Shown in pieces: positions 35,783 to 48,207 of a DNA stretch of 64,000 nucleotides. Source of the DNA: Apostichopus japonicus (lineage: Eukaryota > Echinodermata > Holothuroidea > Aspidochirotida > Stichopodidae); assembly GCF_037975245.1 (NCBI RefSeq), contig NC_092576.1, positions 1,686,501 through 1,750,500 of the forward strand. Reading direction: 5' to 3'. The first letter of the stretch is position 1. Each line of letters opens with the position of its first letter. The notes under the pieces were generated by a model. That model made no database searches, was not told the origin of the DNA, and saw nothing but the letters and a program-made list of their open reading frames with translations. A program made the position numbers and the translations under genes.

Positions 35783-35977
35783 CTTTAACTCGGAACTAGT
35801 CTGTTAATGGCTTTACAAGATGATGGGTTACGGGCATTCTCGTTTCATATACTCGGTTTTGAGTGTTACTTTGTTAATGATATTGTTGTGTTTTTCAAGT
35901 CATCATTCTTGGATTAGTGTCGCGACCAAGCTGCAAAAATCAAACTGGCGGCAAATAGCTCCTCGGCAAGGAACAGA
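35783..35977 (+). pseudogene. Possible 5' exon of sulfotransferase gene, copy 4 (stop)
   Basis: The splice borders are as in the other units. ATG 35807 is followed by an open start, but a TAG replaces the Lys codon after Leu-Asp, the same change as in units 1 and 2. Unit 4 lacks the early TGA of those units. Confidence 0.35.
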
Positions 35978-38836
35978 GTAAGTACAAGTTAGTATATCAT
36001 ACTTCAACGCTATCATTAAAAACAGAATATTCAAACATGGTAGACGAAATATGGTATCCATATACATGTACAAATTTGATAACAAAATTGATTTGTTCCT
36101 TCAATTATTATTTTGCTAGCTGAAAACAAATAATCCTATGGGATCTGGAGGGACCATAGTTATAGGTTGTATAGTGTGTGCGGAAGTGCTAGGAATCAGT
36201 AGTACATCCCTGCAAGATTTTCGATTTGCACCGAAATGTGCATGCATATACTTCTGCACTATTATCAGGTGTTATTCCCATGACAGAGTAATATGTTCCA
36301 CTCGAAAATACAAAAAGAAACACGTTTTAATGATAAAAACTGTTGCTCGCTATCAGGCTTCAAACTAGACATATATCTACTCCGGAAGTCCATATAGCCT
36401 TATGTAGAGAAACTATAAGTAGAGTGACTAGCCGGCGTATGTGTTCACTCGCTCCATATATATACTGACATATACTGTAAACGACAGTATATAGGCCTGG
36501 TCAAACTTATGTTCACGTCACGTCTTGCATTGTTCGCCATGTAGCTGTACTAACTTTGTATAAACCACATATACCTGCATATACCGTAATGCTTAGCCTT
36601 TGCGTCATCTACACGCGATAACCATATCCAAACCTAGGCCGAGTCTAGCCTATATCATGATCTTGTTGATAGGCTAATACTCGTCTTCCTAAACAATTGA
36701 GCAATTCGCGAATATTGATTGTACGTAGCCCATACAGCGAACTTTTACTCATGAAAATCGGAAGGTTTGTAAAATAATTGCACACATTTTACCAAACATA
36801 AGTGTACTGAACTTTTTATTTTGCTCAACTGCTTACAGAGTGTATAGGTAAAATATTTGTAACGATTTATATACAAAACTTACTACATAGTATGCTAGGT
36901 ATATAGAGGTCATAATAAGTTGAAGAATTTTTCTTTCTTCTTAAAAGGCTATTTTTTCTCGTGATTTCCCTTCTGCCATGCTACATCATATAGCTATCAT
37001 ACACAAGGTTTCTAGATTAATTGTCAAGTTGTGGGTAAATGTCGCAATCTTCTGCTTACTGTATCCAACAATTATTTTGAACTGTGTATTACTTTGTCAC
37101 CTTATTTAGTGACCTTTCGTCATTTCTTGCTTCTCAACAATAGAGAGAACTGCTTTTCTCACCTTTATTTAAAAAACGCCTTAATGTTTGCAATCTAAAG
37201 GTATAATCAACTCTGTCTTATCAAGCCTGACAGTTTCTGTTTATTGCCTAACGTTACACTTCACGCATCACTGTGCAACAATTATATACCAGGTTAGGCT
37301 ATACAAGGGAAGGTGTCTTTATTCATTGTTCATTGTTATGGGTCGTATAGTGTAAGCGTATAATCTGGTATTGTGAGTTTAAGATTTTTATCCAAGGTTT
37401 TCAACACACCCTTAACTGTTGCTGACATAACCTTGTAACCTTGTGTGTTGACATGATACTTTGTTGTATCGTTTTGCGAAATGTAAGCCCCATATACTTT
37501 AGACAGTGAGAGTCAACGTCAAACGTTCCCACCAAAGTCACCACCTAAGCTGTCGACAATGGCTTTACCACATGACTTGATCGCATATAAACTATTGTGA
37601 ACACATAGTTATTGTCGTAGCGAGTCCGCTTCCCGGTGGAAGAGGTACGTACACGGTGCCTACCTGCATGTAGGTATAAGGAACTGTAAGGTAAACATTA
37701 AATAATCTGACAGAGTATTTAATCTGCCATGAGAAATTATTCATTATTTGTTAAACCTGTTTCAATATATAAAGAAGGGAGAAACCACCAGACTGGGAAG
37801 AATTAGAAGACTATAACCAAACTGCAACATATTCAAGTTTGTAAGATGATTAATAACAAACATGCATGGCCATCAGGAGAATATTAAAAATTTCTTTTAA
37901 TTCCCACAAAATTACATCTAAATCCTCATGAAATCTAGAACAGTGTGCTGTTATGAGTGGGAGATCACAAGTCTAAATTGTAAATTCGAATAGTTGCGTG
38001 TGTCAACACGGTGTTTGAACCTAAAATCCAGATGAGGCATCCAAATACGTAACAGAGTGCATGTCTACTTGGAAAGCGAAGTCAGAAACATGATACTGCC
38101 CAACCCCGCTTTCAAGAGCCGGGACATTGGAAAAGTCGCATTTTCCGTATGCTATCCGGCGGGTCCCTTAAGTACGTGGTTCAATGTGTGATTTCTGTGG
38201 TAATCGACTCTCTCCTCCATTAATTACATTGGGGCGCCCAGTTTCTGTTAATTGGAAGAGTAATATATTCAGCAACGTTAAATACATCAACCTTCGTTCA
38301 GTTTCGTGTCGGACTGAGTGTTTGAAAATAAACCGTTCATAACATTTGTTTTCAGTGGAAATTATCCTCAAACCCTCGAAAGTCCATGTTGGTTCTCGTT
38401 TACTCACAACGCTCTTACTTGATCAAAGCGAATATGGTTGCTTCTGGAAAACGGTTTTAGATTGATTATTTTGTAAGCTTGCTAAAGCGGTGCCGATTGG
38501 TTCAGTATAGTTTTATCGGACTTGACTGTTCTTTCATACGAAAATCAAGTGACAGATCACCATGAAATAGCTAATGGATATGCAACAGTTGTTAACAAAG
38601 ATCACGTGACCAGGTTATTAGTTTTTCGTTTCGTGTTTGTTTAATTACAGAAGTATTGAAATGCTTTAAGATGTGTTACGATTGCTCTCCGTCAAACATA
38701 TGATTTATATCTTGTAAACTAAAAAGCAATATTCTGCGAAAAATCAGTTTTTCTTATGATTGTGCTGACTATGGCGACCTAATTACTACAATACGCACAC
38801 TCTACACACAAGGTACGTAACTGCGAAGTGTGCAAG

Positions 38837-38977
38837 TAGTGTTCAATAAATCAAACAGAGGCTGGTATTCTAACATACGACCGTACGGCGAGTTTGCCGA
38901 ACAAATGCGGATACCATCATGGGATTTAACAGTAGTTCCAATTACTGAAAATATAAAGAATGCCACTTCAACACATG
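38837..38977 (+). pseudogene. Short exon, copy 4 (frameshift)
   Basis: It has the same missing A as copy 2, so the lesion predates the split of the two B-type units or spread between them. The donor ACACATG|GTAAGT is intact. An in-frame TAA also lies upstream (GTACGTAACTG), where A-type units read Thr-Phe-Leu. Confidence 0.45.
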
Positions 38978-39624
38978 GTAAGTTACCTATTGTTCAAAAG
39001 ATTTGGTCTATAAAGATAGCAGTTGGTCAAGGCGATGAATTCCGCATCGTTTGAGTTATATATATTAGAAGGTACTTACGTATCCCAGCCTTCAGTACAA
39101 TACGTAGCTATATACCTATGTTAGGCTTATTAGTATTGTAGTAGTAGGATGGTGGTCAACATGTTGATGCGATTGTTGTCAATAAAGTTGAGCACGAAAT
39201 GAAAATAGTTAATAAATAGCCACGGGTGCTGGACTGTGTAAAGATGGTAACTGAGCTCAGCAATAGATATGTGCATAAACCATAGGGCCTGTTGAAAAAT
39301 GATCCTTATTCCCCCCCCCCCACCCCAAGCGAACGGAATGTTTTTATATGAAAGAGTTTATATCATAGAATCGTGGTATACGTATTGCGCAATGCTTAAC
39401 GTGACAAACAGCCAAAGCCTTTCTATGCTTCTTGCTCCCCTTGCTCAAAATATTGAAAACATTTACGTCAAATGATACAGCTGTAGGAATGTATATGTAC
39501 CAAATTGTTCAGTGGACCAAAGGTATAAAGCAAATATTTGGTATGTACGTACGACATCGATAAGAAATTGCTGGTTTTGTGTCCTGCTCTTCAACTATCG
39601 ATTCAAAACTAATGCACTGCTTCG

Positions 39625-40030
39625 ACAGTAAAATCTTTCACACCAGATAAACTAATATGTTACCACAAATATACTAATATGTAAAGACAGATCTACTAAT
39701 CTCTTGCGGCAGATTAACTAATCTGTTACGACAATACAATAGATGGTTCGACAGATTAACTAATCTGTTATGAAAGATGAACTAATCTGTTATGACAGAT
39801 TAAATAATCTGTTATGACAGATTAAATATTCTGTTACAACAGGTTTACCAATATGCTACGACAGAATGACTTAACTGATATGGCAGATTAATTAATCTGT
39901 TACGATATATGAAATTGATCTGTTCTCTCTGATTAACTAGTCTTTTAAAATCAAATTAAATTATCTGTTACTGTAATAATCTTCTACGTCAGATTCATAA
40001 ACTGTTATGAAAGCCAAATAGAACTTTTTG
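39625..40030. repeat. Palindromic minisatellite, unit 4
   Basis: Same family. The layout follows unit 2, but with one more repeat near 39755. Confidence 0.72.
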
Positions 40031-40283
40031 ACATTTATATCGAAGGATTTGAAAAACAAGTTACAACATACTGATTTGTTCTCTATTTGTTTCTTTGACC
40101 AAAACTGAACCAACATTATATTCTAATGGGCCAAACATTGTCGATGGCACGAATGGGCTTTCGTAGCATTGTAACCCATATTAAGTTACATTTAAACACA
40201 CACCACCCCCTCCCCGCCGCACTTTTTGGCTATTCACATGTACACCTGGTAGTACAAAATGAGTATAATTGTTCTCTTTTCAG

Positions 40284-41343
40284 GATCGGTTCCTCTACCA
40301 CCTCACCAAGTGACATAGTCGAGGTGTCCGACGAACGTCGAACGTTTCTTGTCCAACTTTACGGTCCTTCAGGTACACCACTTCCAAACTTCTTCACCAA
40401 AGGACAACCAGGCGGTCTTACACTACGGGATTACTCGAATGGCGTCGTTGTATTTGTTCACCATAACAAAGCAGCTGGAACCACGATCAAATCTTGCATG
40501 AGGAGAATGCAGCGTAAAGGGATCATCGATGGACCAGAGCCGTTTCTAGTACATGCTCCTGGAAGAATGGAGCTTCACTTACGAACACGGGAGGGCAGAA
40601 AATACAATCAAATGAAATATTTCATAGGTGGCTATTCGTTTGGAATGTGTGATTATTTTACAGATAACCGAAAATGTTCATATTTTACATTCATGAGAGA
40701 TCCAATCGAACGAGTTATATCCTCATATTTCTATTGCCATCGTAACCGCGGGGACCAACTCTGTGGCCCTACGAGGGTGGATAAATTTACCTTGGAAGAA
40801 TGGGCGATATACCAGGGAAGTTATTTCTTTTATCAACTTCTTATCCAGCCTGTATTTTGTTTAAATGATTGGCCTTTAAAAAAGGTTAGCACCAGTGATC
40901 AGTATATTTTAAAAGAGTTTCAAACCAATGTGACAAATGTGACCAATGTAAGCCAATGCTGGTTCCGACAGAGACAATATTTTGCAAATGTTCTGACCTC
41001 TGCTGAACTTACAGTTTTGTTCGACTACATATCTGCTAACTTGGAAAACTGGTTTGCATTTATTGGGATGACTGAACATTTCAGTTCATCTTTGAAAATG
41101 CTTACACACATCTACAACATACCGTTTGAGGGTAAATGCGATCGGAAAACTCACGAAGGACGATACGAAACAGATTTAAGCCAGGTTTATGATCATTCTT
41201 CCAATAAATCAGAATTGAGAGATACGTTGATGAGAAACCCACAAGTTATGAAGGCCTTAGAATTCGATATGATGTTATACGATAAAGGGATGGAAATTTT
41301 TCAAAACGAGAAGATTTTTGCCCGAAGGGATTCGAGAAATTAA
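40284..41343 (+). CDS. Sulfotransferase, terminal exon, copy 4
   Basis: An intact frame of 352 residues, one codon shorter near the end (Asn-Glu-Lys-Ile where copy 1 has Asn-Glu-Glu-Lys-Val). It is the most diverged copy: Lys to Gln near residue 41, Ala-Arg-Lys to Thr-Arg-Glu near 101, Arg to Ser before Gln-Cys-Trp, and Asp to Gly at 273. Both PAPS motifs are kept. The upstream short exon is frameshifted, so the domain is preserved but probably not joined in frame. Confidence 0.78.
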
Positions 41344-42858
41344 AAGCGATTACTTGATAACAATTTAGTGGGAATTGAAATGATTCAAGAAATGTTGTAC
41401 ATTGACAGTCTTTCATTAAACTTAAGAGACATGAAAATCACATCTGAACTTAAGACCGTAAACATTTATAGAAGGTATATGTCCCGAGAATATAAAATAT
41501 AAACGAGTGTTGCAGAGTTCCTCAAAGTATTAATTCTTAATTCCGACAACTAGAGGTGTTAGTGAAAGTATTGAATTCAACTGTTGCTAATTCATTCTAA
41601 AAATATTAAAATACATTTAAATACACCCATTTCCGATAATTCCAATATTTTCATATACATCGAAGTATGACATTCTTACACAACTTATAAAATTCTTCTT
41701 GGAATTATGCACGTTGTTATACCTTAGGATGTTAAACTTCCAGTACATGGCTGTGTACATTATTGAAACTGAAGTTAAACATGTAAACAAGTACTCCGTC
41801 AACTTCAGGTAATACCGATACTGATTTCACTGATGCGACAATATAAATAGTTTTCAGCCTTCCAACTTTGAGGGGAACAGAAGCTTAATTCTATGGACAT
41901 GAGGGTTACATTTCTCAATGGCACACCAATTATACCATCAAATTTGTCTTTCACAATAGCACATGGCAGACAAAAAAAAAACATGGCATAATATTGCTCA
42001 AAATTATTGGAAAACAAGCGAGCTGCAAAATTGTATGAAATTTGAACAAATAATTGTCATTCCATTTCTCTTCTTATGTTTGTCGAGATTTTTATTTAGT
42101 GTTGCCAGATAAACGAAATGCTAGATTCTCTTTGATTATATTAATGTTCATTTCAAGCCTGTAAGTTTATTTCAAGCTAGTGAACACTAAAGTAGGCAAA
42201 GAGGAAATAATATTGATATTACAAAGTTGAAAATAAATACTGAATTCTGTCCTGTTATATTTTTGTAGTCTCAACTTAGCTGATCTAGTAGTTTCGTGTC
42301 ACCATATAGTCCCGTTAATAGCAAGTGTCACAACATGTAAGGTTATATTGACGTGGAAAGACTTGACAGCTGGGGAAGGGGGCAAATTCTCAATTCATTT
42401 GACACATTTATGTCTGGGCATCAACTTTTAAAGAATAGTCAGAGGTGTATTTAGGATTTTATGAAGGAATATGTGTAAACATTGAGTCGTTTAGCATGAT
42501 TGTTATGAAGGGAGGGTTAATTAAGGTGATAAGGTCTCCCCAACCCTGGGGATGATGTCAGATGATGAATTGTGAGGCATAGTTAGATTATAAATTAGAT
42601 ACACAATGGAGTCTGAACGCAGAGTTGTGATAAGGAATATTTTGAACAACATTACAGCCTCGATCCACGTGTGATTACGCTTCAGCAAAATTTCCACTTT
42701 TAATAGAAATTTTGAAGATTGATGTCAACAGTCCGTCGAATTTCGTGACACCCACCAAAATAGCTGTTAATTTTTATGTTCTGTGGTACATTATGTAAAT
42801 GAACATTATTTTTGCTATCTTTTACTAGCTTTACTATTGGACTTGATCTCCTCCCCAT

Positions 42859-43107
42859 CCTTTTAACAATGACATTTTATAACTTTTTCCATACTTTAAC
42901 TTTCCTATACCTTTAACCGCCTTTTTACCATGTCTATTTGTATCTCCTGTTCTTTTAGGTGTTTTTTAGTATTTTTATTCGTTGTTTGTTTTTTGCAGTT
43001 TTTGTAGTTTTGCATTTTTCTGTTTCACCTTTTACTGTAAAGCGCTTAGTGGCCTTTGTGATGTTAGGCGCTATATAAATGCTTTATATTATTATTATTA
43101 TTATTAT
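42859..43107 (+). mobile_element. 3' tail of another non-LTR retrotransposon, private to unit 4
   Basis: About 249 bp inserted between CTCCCCAT and TTAACTC, which are joined in the other units. It ends in AGCGCTTAGTGGCC...GGCGCTATATAAAT followed by (ATT)n. This is the same kind of 3' stem-loop plus short-repeat tail as in the CR1-like elements, but a different family. It has no coding part, so it is a strongly 5'-truncated insertion. Nearby CACTTAGTGG-type repeats are absent from other units. Confidence 0.72.
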
Positions 43108-43263
43108 TTAACTCTTTCCTTCCCCTCCCCCTCCCCATCCCCCCGATTCAACCAGTTCCATGCATCATGAATACAAGCTTGACAAGGACGAATCTTGACT
43201 TAATGACAAACGACTTATGTGGGTAGCATCTGGCCGTTTTGGTCCTTTAAATAACCCCAGTGA

Positions 43264-45855
43264 CATGGGCGCAGATCAGTCTTGGATAATGGTGGGGACG
43301 CGTGTCTGTTCTCTGACATTATCCGAGCGGAGCGCGACCATGGGTTCGCGCGTAACGTACACGAAATTTGTTGGCAAATATATCAAATAACACTTCCCAG
43401 ACCCAATGAAAGTCTTGCTAATCAGTTTGGTGATATCTTAATAAACAAGGTAGCAGCTATTCGCGAGGAATATGATACTTTTAATGCCACGTTCAGTATG
43501 GACATAATGGCAAACGATAGTATTTTTGATGGTTGTCCTCTTGAATCTTTCTCTCCTGCCACCGAAGAAGAGGTACGGAAGCTAATTACAAGCTCCCCAT
43601 TAAAGACCTGCAGCTTGGATCCTATACCTACCTGGCTATTGAAACAATGTGTCGATGCACTCCTGCCAATTATAACCACCATCATAAACCAATCACTCAT
43701 TGAATCAAAGGTGCCGTCTTGATTTAAGCGTTCTATTGTTAAACCACTGCTCAAAAAGCCTGGTATGAATAAAGAAGTGTTTAAAAACTACCGACCTGTA
43801 TCAAATTTACCTTTTATATCCAAACTGGTAGAAAAAGTTGTTGCAATAGGCCTTCAACATCACTGAAATGCCAATGCTTTGCATGATAATCTCCAATCTG
43901 CATATCGCCAGTACCATTCAACTGAGTCAGCTTTACTAAGAGTACAAAACGATATTGCTGCAGCTCTTGACAAGAGGTCCCAAAACAATGATGGTCATTT
44001 TGGACCAATCGGCAGCCTTTGATCTTAGTGATCATGATATCTTATTTAATCGTTTCCAACATACTTTTGATATTGCGTCAAACTCATTAAAATGGTTTAA
44101 GTCCTATTTTAGGGACAGAGTGCAATGTATACAAATTGATAATGTTATATCTGATGAGAAATAGCTAAGGTTTGGGGTACCACATGGATCTGTACTTGGT
44201 CCTTTGATATATTGTATGTTTACCCGTGCAGTTGGAGAAATAATTCAGCGCCATAACATCAACCATCACTGTTATGCTGATGATACGCAATTGTATTTGA
44301 ATTTTGGTGCCCTTGAGTCCTGGAATGATGTATCATTAAAGCTCCAAGCATGCCTTTCAGATATAGACAGGTGGATGCGGGTTAATTGTTTGAAACTTAA
44401 TCAGGACAAAACTGAGTTCATTGTATATTTTCAGGGTCATGCTATTCAAGACTTGTATATAAATATGGGACCTAACACCATATGTTCAGTTCCTAAAGTA
44501 AAGAATTTAGGTATATATCTTGATCACAATCTTACCATGGATAATCAAGTTGACTCTATCTGTAAGTCCTGTTATTGGCAGATCCGAAATATTGGCAAAT
44601 AGAAGGTATATCTCAGATGATGCGTGTAAGACTTTAATCCATGCCCTTGTGACATCAAAACTGAATTACTGCAATGCCCTGCTATATGGCCTGCCTCACA
44701 AGCTGACCGATCGCCTTCAGCGAGTTCAGAATCACGCTACCCGGCTTGTAAGTCGCACTCGTAGACACCGGCATATTACACCTGTATTACGTGATTTACA
44801 TTGGTTGCCGATTCATTGCAGGTTCAATTATAAGATTCTGTTATATACATATAAGTCACTTAATGGTTTAGCCCCTACCTACCTCTCTGAATTAATACAT
44901 AAATACAAGCCTACTCGATCTCTACGCTCAGAATCCAAGTCCTTACTTACCAAACCTGTCATTAAAACTTCTACATACGGAAACAGGCGTTTCGATTACT
45001 CATCTGCGACATTATGGAACAGGTTATCGGAGGAAGCTAAGTGTGCCAAAAATATAGATGAACTTAAAATAACTAGTCAAAACCTTTCTATTTACATCTG
45101 CATTCCATTAACCGTGCTTTCTATACTATTTATATTGTCACATATTATTACAACGCATTTTACATTTTGCATTTATAGCGCTTTTCAAATTTAAATTTTA
45201 CACCTATTTATATATTTTAAATTTTAAGAATTTGTTTGTATAATTTTCGATTTCCCATTTGCAGTTTTTTTATACAATTTATTGTCAGGTGGTATATAAC
45301 TAATTTTCTACCCTTTTTATACCTTACATGATCGATTTATATATTTGTATATCATGTTTTTATTTTTGTATTTTACTGTAATTAAAGAGCAATTTCTGAT
45401 TGGATAAGGCGCTATAGAAATTTTGTAAAGTAAATAAATAAATAAATAAATAAATGATGCTCACAAACCTCCTTAAATTCTAGATATCATGGCTTAGATA
45501 TTTAGTCTGGGGAAATACATGGGCGTCTGCAGAAAAAATTCAGGGGACAAATAAAACTAATTAGACTTTTGTATATACGATGGGTTTGGGGTCCTATCCA
45601 GTAAACAATTATAGACTGCCGCAAATGCGATGTCCGTCCAATATTTAAAAATTGTGGATAAATATCATAAAATGAGAACTGCTGCATGTCATTTTCACAA
45701 AATGCTGCATCAAACTGCGCCAAAGTTTAATACAGGGTAACTTGAAATACAGCGTTTGGTCAAGACAATTGGTGGGAACACACACATTATGTCCCCACCA
45801 CTGACAAAGTTGGTGGGGACGCGTCCCGCTGACCCCACCAGGATCTGTGCACATG
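43264..45855. mobile_element. Array-borne hAT-like element, units 4/5 junction
   Basis: 2,592 bp. The left terminus is CATGGGCGCAGATC; the right one has decayed to GATCTGTGCACATG. CCCAGTGA precedes and CCCAGTGA follows (45856-45863). The interior is CR1-like. Confidence 0.74.
43382..45455 (+). pseudogene. CR1/L2-like retrotransposon fragment, copy 4
   Basis: Same stops after KVPS and SDEK. It has private lesions: a loss of about 24 bp upstream (after AAATATAT), about nine bases lost in the FSPK region near 44430, and a frameshift at IGK/RRY near 44600. The stop after NLSI is lost (TTTACATCTG). The left arm of the 3' stem-loop is deleted near 45375. Confidence 0.84.
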
Positions 45856-46457
45856 CCCAGTGAGCCTTTGATTTAGAATTAATCTAACAAAGATTTTTTT
45901 GACAGACATCAAAAGTGCCTGGAAATTGCAATTCGAAGATTACGAACACGCAATGAGACGCCGTCTTTGTCAATGTGTTTCCTCGTAATCGGAAATAGTA
46001 CTGATACACAATGGTTTTATCACTACTACGAACAGTCCATAACCACCTACCCTGTTGATGTTTAGATGTGGTTGTTGCTTCATTTGTTTTGCGTGTGTTT
46101 GTGTGCTTTTCTATTCTGTGGGGATCGTTTTCAGCTCGTATTTCCGTTTTAGCTGTGATGTTTTGATTCTGATAGACTTGGGTCTCTTGATGTGAAGAAA
46201 CCATTGAAATTGTGGTGTGAACTTTACTGTCACAGGTTAATTCCGAAAAGGGAACTCAATTTGAGGTTCCCCGCTTAGGCTTGTACATATTAAGACCAGG
46301 TCGAGTGCCTCTCACCAGTGTGTGACGTAATGGGGTCACTTCTTTCTAAACAGTGCGTTACCGCAGGTCCTCATATCACAGTATACCCGCTTCGTCAAGT
46401 ACGAACTATATCATGTCCCTGAGTCCATAATATATCTGGAGATATATGTTAAGACCA

Positions 46458-47805
46458 AGGGCGGCGGAACCGGGGGGCACAGGGGGCACGTGCCCCCCAC
46501 TTTTCCTCAGGCCAAAAATGTGCCCTTTTTCTTCATAAAAATGGTACTCTTGATCAACTTATAAAGTCATCTATATTTCGGTAAGAGATCTAATCCTAAT
46601 TTAGAACTATCAGGGGCGTAGCCAGTATGTAGCACTGTAGGCCCGGGCCTACACTTTTTTTGGCCAAGTTATCTTTTTTTTTAAACACCCATAATTCAAA
46701 TTCATAAGTTAGCTGGACGAGTTTAAGAGTCTAGACAGGAAAAACGATTGAAATGAACGTAGGAAGAACATGGCTAAATTAGGTGACCTATGCTTCTGTC
46801 ATTTAGGCTGTCATTTCTATCGTGTGTCGTTTCATTCAACACTCTACCCGCCGAAAAAGACAAGGATCCGATCTTGTCAGTTTTTAACATCTAGTTAAGA
46901 ACCCGTTTATACAGATAAAATTTCAGTTGAGAACATTCCACAGTCAAATAAGCCTATCGTTGATTAACAGACTTCATATGTATAGAGCTGCAGCACTTTG
47001 TTGCCTGTTGTTGTCACGATCGGCGTTACAAGTTCCAAAGCAGCCTTTTTGATAAACATTTACTAGCTACAGTTGTATCAAAGACAATTACTGGCTATAG
47101 TTGTATCAAAGGCATTTCTGGCCTATCTTTGTATCTACAAGTATCAGAAGTTGAAAAGTAAGACTAGGCCTAGCTATTCTGTACATGTACCTTGCTAATA
47201 TTAAATACATTATGTAGTATTGAATTACGTACTATTTTAACTCGTTTGTTTTTTGGGGTTTATAAGTGATATTGAATGAGGTGTCTCAAGTTAGCAAGAG
47301 GCCAGGGAACCAGAATGAACACTAGGGAAGGGCCGTTTCCGGCCATCGGGGGGGGGGGGTTTGTAAAACCAAAAATTTTCTAGTACGCATGGTGGCGCTC
47401 CGCTCAGATAGTCGTGCCTATACAACTTTGCAAATCCTGGCTACGCCCTTGACTTTTAATGAATTTCTGTGGGTCAAACTCAAAGCTATTTCGAATGGAA
47501 AAATTGTTAAGCTCTTTAACAAGAAATAAACTCTAATTCGGCAGATTCCTGCTTTAACAATTAGCATGATTGCACCTCATTTTGTCTCAAAAGAAAACTT
47601 GTTCCTTGTTTCCCAATTTGCACATTGGATATTGCAGTGCTAGTATGTATTTTTTCATTGAGGGGGGGTTAAGGAATGATGTGTATACGCAAATAAGATA
47701 ATACATTAAGAGTTATATAGGGTACTAAATATCAGGCTTTCGATTTTCTGCAAAGTGCCCTTTAACGTCGGTTCCCCCAGATTAAAAGTGCTTCCGCCGC
47801 CCTTG
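46458..47805. mobile_element. hAT non-autonomous element, private to unit 5
   Basis: The termini are CAAGGGCGGCGGAA and its inverted partner TTCCGCCGCCCTTG, flanked by the 8-bp duplication GTTAAGAC (46450-46457 and 47806-47813). The empty site is present in the other units. It carries GGGGGCAC/GTGCCCCC arms near the left end. A second hAT-like element is nested inside it; without that one about 0.5 kb remains. No transposase. Confidence 0.87.
46611..47451. mobile_element. Nested hAT-like element inside the unit 5 insertion
   Basis: CAGGGGCGTAGCCAGT at the left and CTGGCTACGCCCTTG at the right are near-perfect inverted termini of a hAT type related to that at 11163. I find no clear 8-bp duplication next to them (AGAACTAT versus ACTTTTAA), so it may be old, rearranged, or share a terminus with the host element. 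The interior is non-coding with a G-run at 47347-47360. Confidence 0.6.
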
Positions 47806-48012
47806 GTTAAGACTGTTTACTATATCTTACTCGCTGACAGTTATACCACACTGCAGAATAAAGCTTCCACTCGCGCATGACAGTTATTTGGCTCTTAAGC
47901 AAACGTTATGGTTGACCGAATTCAAACTGCACGCGATGACGTTTTTGGTTCCCCCCCCCCCAAAAAAAAAAATAATGAAAAAGTGAAGGTAACAATAATG
48001 TCTCTGTTGCAG

Positions 48013-48207
48013 CTTTAACTCGGAACTAGTCTGTTAATGGTTTTACAAGATGATGGGTTACGGGAACTCTCGTTTCATATACTCGGTTTTGAGTGTTACT
48101 TCGTTCATGATATTGTGGTGTTTTTCAGGTCATCATTCTTGGATAAGTGTCGCGACCAAGCTGCAAAAATCAAACTGGCGGCAAATAGCTCCTCGGCAAG
48201 GAACAGA
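48013..48207 (+). CDS. Possible 5' exon of sulfotransferase gene, copy 5 (open)
   Basis: The borders match copy 3. The frame from ATG 48037 is open for 57 codons to the GTAAGT donor at 48208, with Arg-Glu-Leu where copy 3 has Arg-Ala-Phe. The terminal exon of this unit is broken, so an open first exon alone does not make the gene functional. Confidence 0.35.

Larger units (their letters stand above)
34647..45517 (+). repeat. Tandem unit 4 (type B body)
   Basis: Fourth copy, 10,871 bp including a private insertion of about 249 bp at 42859-43107. The body groups with unit 2. The head and the CR1 tail group with those of unit 5 (shared CATGGGCGTCTGCAG and longer TAAA tail), so grouping changes along the unit. 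Confidence 0.93.
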
